A DNA stretch of 64,000 nucleotides from Gaertneriomyces semiglobifer (lineage: Eukaryota > Chytridiomycota > Chytridiomycetes > Spizellomycetales > Spizellomycetaceae), in the NCBI GenBank assembly GCA_025558075.1, contig JAHLKF010000042.1, positions 1-64,000 of the forward strand. Reading direction: 5' to 3'. Position 1 is the stretch's first letter. Each line of letters starts with the position of its first letter. The notes below the pieces were generated by a model, which saw only the letters and a program-made list of their open reading frames with translations, did not search any database and had not been told where the DNA came from. This document shows positions 58,046-64,000 of this stretch, piece by piece. The translations under genes and the position numbers were made by a program.

Positions 58046-59694
58046 TGTCACAGTGATACCGAGGGGTTGGAATCAGTTAGGTCATGTCAATCGGGTCGCA
58101 GAATTGGTCGCGATCATGTACCTCAAACTCCTTACGCAGGAACGGATGTGACAGAAAGCAAATGAAGAGATTGCAGGGTTATCTTCAATGTAACGTTAGA
58201 AGATACAGTCAGAAGTTGCTTGAATTGGATGTTTCAAAGGGTTGAGTGTTTATGTAGTAAATTTTTATTATAATTACAGAGCATGTAGAATCGCAAGAGT
58301 CCTTAGGGAGTGAGTGCACCGCTCCTGACAGAATTTGATGGACAAAAAGGCCAACTTTTTAATGATACATTCGTGACATAGCCGGTTGTGCCTGCAGCCA
58401 TCACAACCCTAATCCGCAAGGTCAGATCTGAGATTGGTCTGAGGGAGCATAGGAAGGAAATCTAGGTTAGGTATCAGCTTTTTTTTCCCCCCATATCTGA
58501 CGTTCCCTTCCATTAAATGGAATACCCAATGACCAGCAGCAAAGCAGTAAACTGGACAGAGAGTGTCACAACTTCATTGTTTGTCTTGCAGATGCAGCTT
58601 AAAAATATATTCTATGGTTTTCTGTCTCCTTTTCTTTGACCTCGGCTTTGTTTTGCTGTGGGCCGGGCGTCCCACTCGCCCTTATGCTCCCATCCGTCAG
58701 TGCTGCTCACCGTGCGTCTCCACTACTGAGATACGTTGGCCCCTGCGTTTTGATCAAGGTTTGCTCAATGTGATGGACGAGCTGAAAAGCCGCTCCTGCT
58801 ACTTCTAACTTGCTAACAGCACAGTGTCCTACTCTCAGCTTGTCCTTCCCGGGAGCCTGCCCTCTTGTATTTATAGTCCTGGGCAAAGGTGGCAAACTGT
58901 GTCTCGGTCGGTTGCCCGGTTACGATCCATCTACTCACTTATCGGTGACTGCGAATCATCGCTCACTGAGATGAGAAACTGAATTCTGAATTTAATTGAA
59001 CGGCAGGTGCCCTTTGCTTATGCACCTGGGCGACCGTGCGTTTGCATCATGTATGTTCATGTTCATTCCAAGTCAAACTTACATGATGAGAGCGTCTGTG
59101 TCCATACAAGTGGGTCGGTCAACACCCAGTCAACTTGTCGTGGCACGGACCAACAGGCAATCCATCGCAGGAGAGAAGAAAGCGGCTCAGATCTCAGCAG
59201 ACGCAGACGCAGACCGTTGTTTGCGGAGATGGGGTAAAAAATGGAATGGCTTCGGAATCGGAGTTGTGCTATTTTTTTCTGTTTGGCGTGTCGCACTTTC
59301 CACAGATCCACTCTGGATTCCTCATAACAATCATCATCATGATGAGAGAGAAGACCAACAAGGCTTCCTCCCCAACCCAACTTTCGGGGCAGCACATGCA
59401 ATTTGCTTGGGAAAAAAATTCTCCAAAAACAAAAACCTTGTCGCCCGCATTGAACCGTTAAGCTGTTCGACCGCCATCTCTATTTGAAGGTGCACAGCTG
59501 TCCTACTCCCACAGCACCAGCACAGATCGGATCTGCAGCCTACTAATAATAAAAGGCTCCTACTTCTTTACTTGCCAGTGTGGTGATTGAGAACCTGATC
59601 TGGGAAGGACTTGCTGCAGGACGGCATTCTGTACCTCCCTCATACACACATATACAAGCCCACTCCCATACATCCACCACCACCTCATATCACA
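58046..59694. other. Host intergenic region and permease upstream DNA
   Basis: About 1.6 kb. Open frames up to ~160 codons lack domains and codon character. Near 58855-58870 GTATTTATAG is a possible TATA. The stretch 59580-59694 holds pyrimidine- and CACA-rich leader sequence before the permease start. I see no RNA gene. Confidence 0.4.
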
Positions 59695-61350
59695 ATGACC
59701 GTCGCAACGGACAAACAGGCCGGCATGTCAGAGGACGAGATCCGTCTGGCTTCGGTACGTACGGCTTTTCAGATGCAAAGTATGGAAAAAGTATGAAAAC
59801 TAATGAAACGTATTCACAAACAGCTCGGTTACCAGCAGAACCTCAAGCGGCAGTTCTCCGCATTCCAGAACTTCGGTTTCGTTTTGACCAATGCATCCGT
59901 ACTGATCGGAATCGTACCACTTCTGGGCGATGCGATGCGGATGGGTGGGCCCGTCGCCCTCACCTGGGGTTGGCTCATAGTCGCTAGTTTCGTATTTTGC
60001 ATCGCTCTTGGTATGGCTGAAATTTGTTCAACCTACCCCACCGCCGGTGGTCTCTACTACTGGACTGCGAAGCTCGGCGGCAAAAAGTACGGCCCCGTCT
60101 TTTCCTGGTTCGAGGCTTGGTTCAACAGTCTGGGTCAAATAGCCGGTGCCAGTGGGTCCGTCCTGGCCGCCGCTCGTCTCTTAGCAAACGCCATCGCCAT
60201 CGGCTCCGGAAAGGTCTTGGACAAGTACGAGATCTTTGCCATCTTCGTGGCCATGATTATAACAGGTGCCATCATGAACTGCGTCGGCGGAGTGGGCCTG
60301 AAAGTGACCAGCATCTTTTCCGTCTGGGTGCACATCCTTGGCACCATCGTGATCGTCATTGTCCTCCTCGTAACCGCCGACGTTAAGAACGATGCCTCAT
60401 TTGTGTTCAGTCGCTTCAACGACGCTTCAGGGTACACCGAACACGGTTTCCCCAAGGGCGTCGTCTTTATGTTGGGTCTCCTCACCTCTCAATGGTCCAT
60501 GTTAGGTTACGACTCCTCCGCCCACATGTCCGAGGAAACCAAAGATTCCTACGTCAATGGTCCCCGCGGTATTGTCTACACCGTTATTGCTGCTGTCACC
60601 ATGGGTTGGGCCCTCATCCTCGGGTTCATGTTCTGCATGGACGACATTGAGGCCGCGGTCAGCTCCGACTTTGGAGCTGCCGGTTACGTCTTTTACCAAA
60701 CCGCCGGCCAAAAGGGTGCCATCTTTTTGCTCGCTATCGTCATTTCTGCCGGCTGGTGTTGCGGTGTCGGTACCATGGCTGCCAACTCTCGCATGTTTTA
60801 CGCTTTCGCCCGTGACAACGGTCTTCCCGCGTCCAAATTCTGGACCACCTTGAACACACGTACCGGTATGCCCATCCGCCTCGTCTGGCTCTCAGCCACG
60901 CTTGTCATTATCCTCGCCATCCCATCCATGTTCTCTGGCGAAGCAATGAGTGCTATCGCAGGAATATGTATTATTGGATTCACCGTCTCCTACGCCATTC
61001 CCGTTTTCCTCCGCATCACCGTCGGCCGTCACACTTTTGTCCAATCCGAGTTCAACCTGGGAAGATGGTCTACCATTTTGGGTGCCGTCGGATGCGCGTG
61101 GACGGCTTTGGCATTCGTCATGTTCCAAATGCCGTTGGCTCTGCCAGCTACCGCGAACACCATGAACTACACGCCTGTGGCTGTCGGTTTCATGTTGGTG
61201 TTTGCTGGTGGGTGGTACGCTCTGGACGCACACAAATGGTTCAAGGGACCCATCCCTGACATTGTGGACATGGATGTCAAAAACGACATGGAGTCTTCAG
61301 TGGCGACGCTGATCGTTGAAGAAGACTCGTCGCGTCCAATCAAGAAGTGA
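59695..61350 (+). CDS. Amino-acid/GABA-type permease (APC superfamily), one intron
   Basis: Exon 1 59695-59754 (20 codons, M-T-V-A-T-D-K-Q), intron 59755-59823 (69 nt, GTACGT...CAG with a CTAAT branch-like site), exon 2 59824-61350; 528 residues. It begins L-G-Y-Q-Q-N-L-K-R-Q-F-S-A-F, typical of fungal GABA/polyamine permeases, and has about 12 hydrophobic spans with E-I-C-S-T-Y-P-T-A-G-G-L-Y-Y-W in span 2-3 and Y-D-S-S-A-H-M-S-E-E-T in the middle, both family signatures. Plasma or organelle membrane transporter of amino acids or related amines. Intact host gene. Confidence 0.93.
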
Positions 61351-61704
61351 ACATGATCGGACCATGAGATGACGGATACGATGTTGCACAGTCACCTCAT
61401 CCGGCAACTCCTTACTGCTGCATATGCATGTGTTCTATTTATTGTTGTTAGATGTGTTTAGAATATTGAACAGTGGACGGACGCCCCACGAGTGCAATCA
61501 AAAGGACAGATTCTAGTACCTTGTATTTAATGGGTTTAATGAACGAGAGCAAATGCTTTCCTATTGCATTTCATCGTATTTACACTAACTTACAAAGATA
61601 AACTCAAAACTAGAACTACCTAACTATATACTGATGCCGAGTCCCTCTAAGAGGAGTCCTACATCTTCCAACATCCCATGGCACGTCATCGCCAGCTACT
61701 CTCA
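61351..61704. other. Convergent 3' intergenic region
   Basis: About 350 bp between the permease and TBC stops, AT-rich, presumably two 3' UTRs. Nothing else is recognised. Confidence 0.5.
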
Positions 61705-63553
61705 TCAACGGTCTGCGTCAGAATCGTTGCCAGAGGATGCCTTGATCTTCAGTTCATCCAGTGCCTCCTTCAGTTTGTCCCTTTCGCCCGTCACGTCGGC
61801 TAAATTCTCCATCAACCGCTCGTTCTCTCTCCTCAAGCCTCGAATCAATGAATGCAACGCAGAGAGCTCTGCAGGCGTGACCGGCTGCAACCGCTGTTTG
61901 ACTTCATAATCATGTCGAAGGGTCGTGATGGACTGCACCGTTATAATGTCCGAAATGAACGGGGACAACGCGTCCGTTACCAAATCGCCAGTGAGGGAAT
62001 CGGCGTACGGGGCAAGCAGACGTTCGCCTTTAAGTGCCTCGAGAAGGTCTTCAAATTCTGTAAGAGAGAGGAGATAGGATTCGTTTCGCAGCAAGAGGGC
62101 GATGGAGAAGCGGAGTAATGTGAGGATAGCGCCTTCGCTGAATATCAGGTCCCAGATGCGGTCGATGATTTTGAGAGGGATGGTGTAGACGAACAGGGTG
62201 AGAAACCATTGCGAGGCGTACATCTGGGAGGTTATTCCGAGCGTCGCAAAGTGCTGGTGCAGGTTGGGAAAAAGAATGTGGAGGAAGTGCGTGTGGAGAT
62301 GTAGGAGCGTGTGCAGGAGAGGCATGGTGGGAGTAAACAGTGTACGGAGGCCGTGTGGGGGTGATTGCGGACCGTTGGACTGATCGGAGAGGAGATGGAT
62401 GAGAAGGGAGAATGTTTGTTCCTCTGCGAGCTGGAAGTTTGCGACTTTAGAATGGACCTGAAGAATTCAACATACGAACGTTCGAGTGGGTACTCACCCC
62501 TTGCATAATCAAAACTCCAACTACAAAACTCAATCCCTGACAGTAGCCTACTTCTGGGTCGTAAACACTGTACGCTTTCAAAATCCTAAACAGCTTGTCC
62601 TGCGCCTCCCCGCCTTCTCGGAACTGCTCCAAATCAGGAAACGTACGGGAGATATCCCGCCTGATGATTCGCTCGTACGGCGAATCCTGCTTTAATAATA
62701 ATGGGTATTGTTGGGAAAACCGGGACGGAGAGATGGCCGATAAGAATAGCCAAATCTGCGGTCGCCGAGAAGAAGGGATACCATTTCGAACCTTGGAACG
62801 AATGAGATGTGGAATTCTGTTGACTGCTGCAACCGGGTTCGCGTCGTTGATCAGTTCTTCCCAAAATTGCACATCCTCATCTTTGCCATCGTCGCATCGT
62901 CGCTTCAATGTCAAATTTCGTAGTGTGGGTTGATACCCTCTGATACTCCCATCTTCAACGTAGACGGTCTTGGGATTCAGCGTAAGCGCTTGATTCTGAC
63001 ACTCCAGTCGCTTCAGCAGAAATTTAACAGATTCATCATCCAAATCGGCCATAACACTTGAATTCGCCTTTGGTTCTTTTTCAACGAGCGATGAAGCGGA
63101 TGCCCTGTGCAACGATGCGGATGGCGGCGAGCTTTCCCGTGATGGCTTCTTGTCAGATACAACGCCCAGATACGAGGCGCCAGTTAACAGAATTTCTGTC
63201 CAGACGTACGGTTGATCTTCAGGTCGTTCTTCTTGTTCGGTCGGAGGAGTAGGTGGGGCTTCTGGGGCAAGACTGCTTGTTCGGGGAGTGATGAGCGGGC
63301 GGGCTGGGCCTTTGCCTTTGTCCCTTGCTGAAGTGATTCCTTTTGCACTACTTTTTTCCTGCACCTCTGATACAGGTTGCTCAGTTGCGAGGTCGGGCAA
63401 AGCCTCTGCTGACGCCGCGCGAGACGTCAGGGCAGTGGTATCCGACATCTCTTCCTCCTCAGCGGTCGCTGTTATGGTTTTAGAATCCACCTTTGCTTCG
63501 GCTTGCTCCAGCTCGGCCATGACGGGTTCGGGGGACATGTCTTTCCTGGACAA
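61705..63553 (-). CDS. TBC-domain Rab GTPase-activating protein, one intron
   Basis: Exons (minus) 63553-62498 and 62457-61705; intron 62497-62458 is 40 nt (GTGAGT...CAG), phase 0. 602 residues. Acidic, Ser/Pro-rich N-terminus (~1-190). TBC domain ~255-520: R-N-G-I-P-S-S-R-R-P-Q-I-W, catalytic Arg in I-R-R-D-I-S-R-T-F-P (R303), Gln finger Y-C-Q-G (337-340), later W-F-L-T-L-F-V-Y-T and I-W-D-L. C-terminal coiled coil (L-R-R-E-N-E-R-L-M-E-N-L). It resembles the Gyp5/EVI5 group; it stimulates GTP hydrolysis on Rab proteins in vesicle traffic. An upstream exon cannot be excluded. Confidence 0.92.
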
Positions 63554-63814
63554 GTTGTTAGTCCTCCTTCTAACTGCGGAAGCGTAGGACGCAGTAACGG
63601 CCTCCGGCTTTCAAAAGGTAGAAGCCTGTTCAATGGTTCAACCTTTTTATAGGAATGGTTCCTCCCTCCAGCCTCGAAATGTTGGACCTGAAACTGGAAG
63701 TGTGAATTTTAAAGGGCTGAGTGCGATGCCACCGCGAACAGAAAGTTGATCGCAAAAAGGACTGTTAATGTTATTATCAACAGCTACTTCCACTCCTTGA
63801 TAGTGTGAACCAGC

Positions 63815-63823
63815 TATATAAAG
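63815..63823 (+). promoter_or_regulatory. TATA box for the gene at the right edge
   Basis: TATATAAAG, 43 nt before ATG 63866, in the ~310-bp divergent space shared with the TBC gene. Confidence 0.55.
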
Positions 63824-63865
63824 CATTGCCGTACGTTCGGCTACAGTCTGCGGGTGCTTCTTTCA

Positions 63866-64000
63866 ATGTTGGAAGCAGACGAAAGCACTGGATTGGGTGT
63901 ACTTGAGCTTTGCGTTAACAGATACAATACCGTCCCCGCCGACAGAGCACTCTCGCTTGTTAACAAGGAGACGACCTTACTTGCTCAATTCATCCATATC
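63866..64000 (+). CDS. Start of an unrecognised gene, runs off window
   Basis: 45 open codons from ATG 63866 (M-L-E-A-D-E-S-T-G-L-G-V-L-E-L-C) to the window end, with a TATA box at a proper distance. Too short to name. Confidence 0.45.
   Translation, partial: MLEADESTGLGVLELCVNRYNTVPADRALSLVNKETTLLAQFIHI

Noticed and set aside
62447..62497. TBC protein ending at 62447 as a continuous frame
   Set aside because: The last 16 codons are intronic: GTGAGT and CAG borders join the TBC domain in phase to the downstream exon.
1..64000. tRNA, rRNA or other structured RNA genes
   Set aside because: None recognised by eye on either strand; a covariance-model scan would be needed to exclude small ones.

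Overview
The window is fungal-type nuclear DNA. The right end carries ordinary host genes with short GT-AG introns (an APC-family amino-acid permease and a TBC-domain Rab GAP). The remaining ~56 kb is a nest of four mobile elements. I cannot name the host; an early-diverging fungus is a guess.

Layer 1 (oldest) is element B, a degenerate polinton-like virus (PLV). It lies in two parts, 1-3492 and 41404 to about 56660, and runs off the left edge. Layer 2 is a Ty3/gypsy chromovirus retrotransposon (3493-41403). Its 458-bp LTRs differ at about 27 positions (~6%) by my hand count. It is inserted in B's tyrosine-recombinase gene with a 4-bp CTTG target duplication. Layer 3 is element A, a complete 22,730-bp PLV (6119-28848) with ~0.83-kb terminal inverted repeats (TIRs) and a 5-bp TCGGT duplication, inside the gypsy pol gene. 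Layer 4 is a Ty1/copia element (31764-37128) with nearly identical LTRs and a 5-bp ATCTA duplication, also inside gypsy pol.

Elements A and B share a viral gene set: double-jelly-roll major capsid protein, penton-like minor capsid protein, FtsK/HerA-type packaging ATPase, a TV-Pol (family-A-like polymerase) fused to a superfamily 3 helicase, a retroviral-type integrase with chromodomain, a Crypton-like tyrosine recombinase, a giant modular fibre, an F-box-like protein and several small conserved proteins. Element A also has a fused cytosine-C5 methyltransferase. Both viruses are recently dead: most reading frames are interrupted by one or a few isolated lesions.

The most unusual structures are: element A's ends (52-bp palindrome, then a 13-14 bp periodic GACTTATT array whose motif recurs upstream of the recombinase gene); three copies of an origin-like inverted-iteron module in A, with an analogous module of different iterons in B; a 1.27-kb, nearly identical copy of A's penton/fibre region inside the 3' part of the gypsy element; and a chromodomain in all four elements, including the copia element where it is not expected.

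From about 56.9 kb to the end: a RING-finger gene, a copia LTR fragment, about 2 kb without recognisable genes, the permease, the TBC protein on the opposite strand, and the start of an unrecognised gene running off the right edge.
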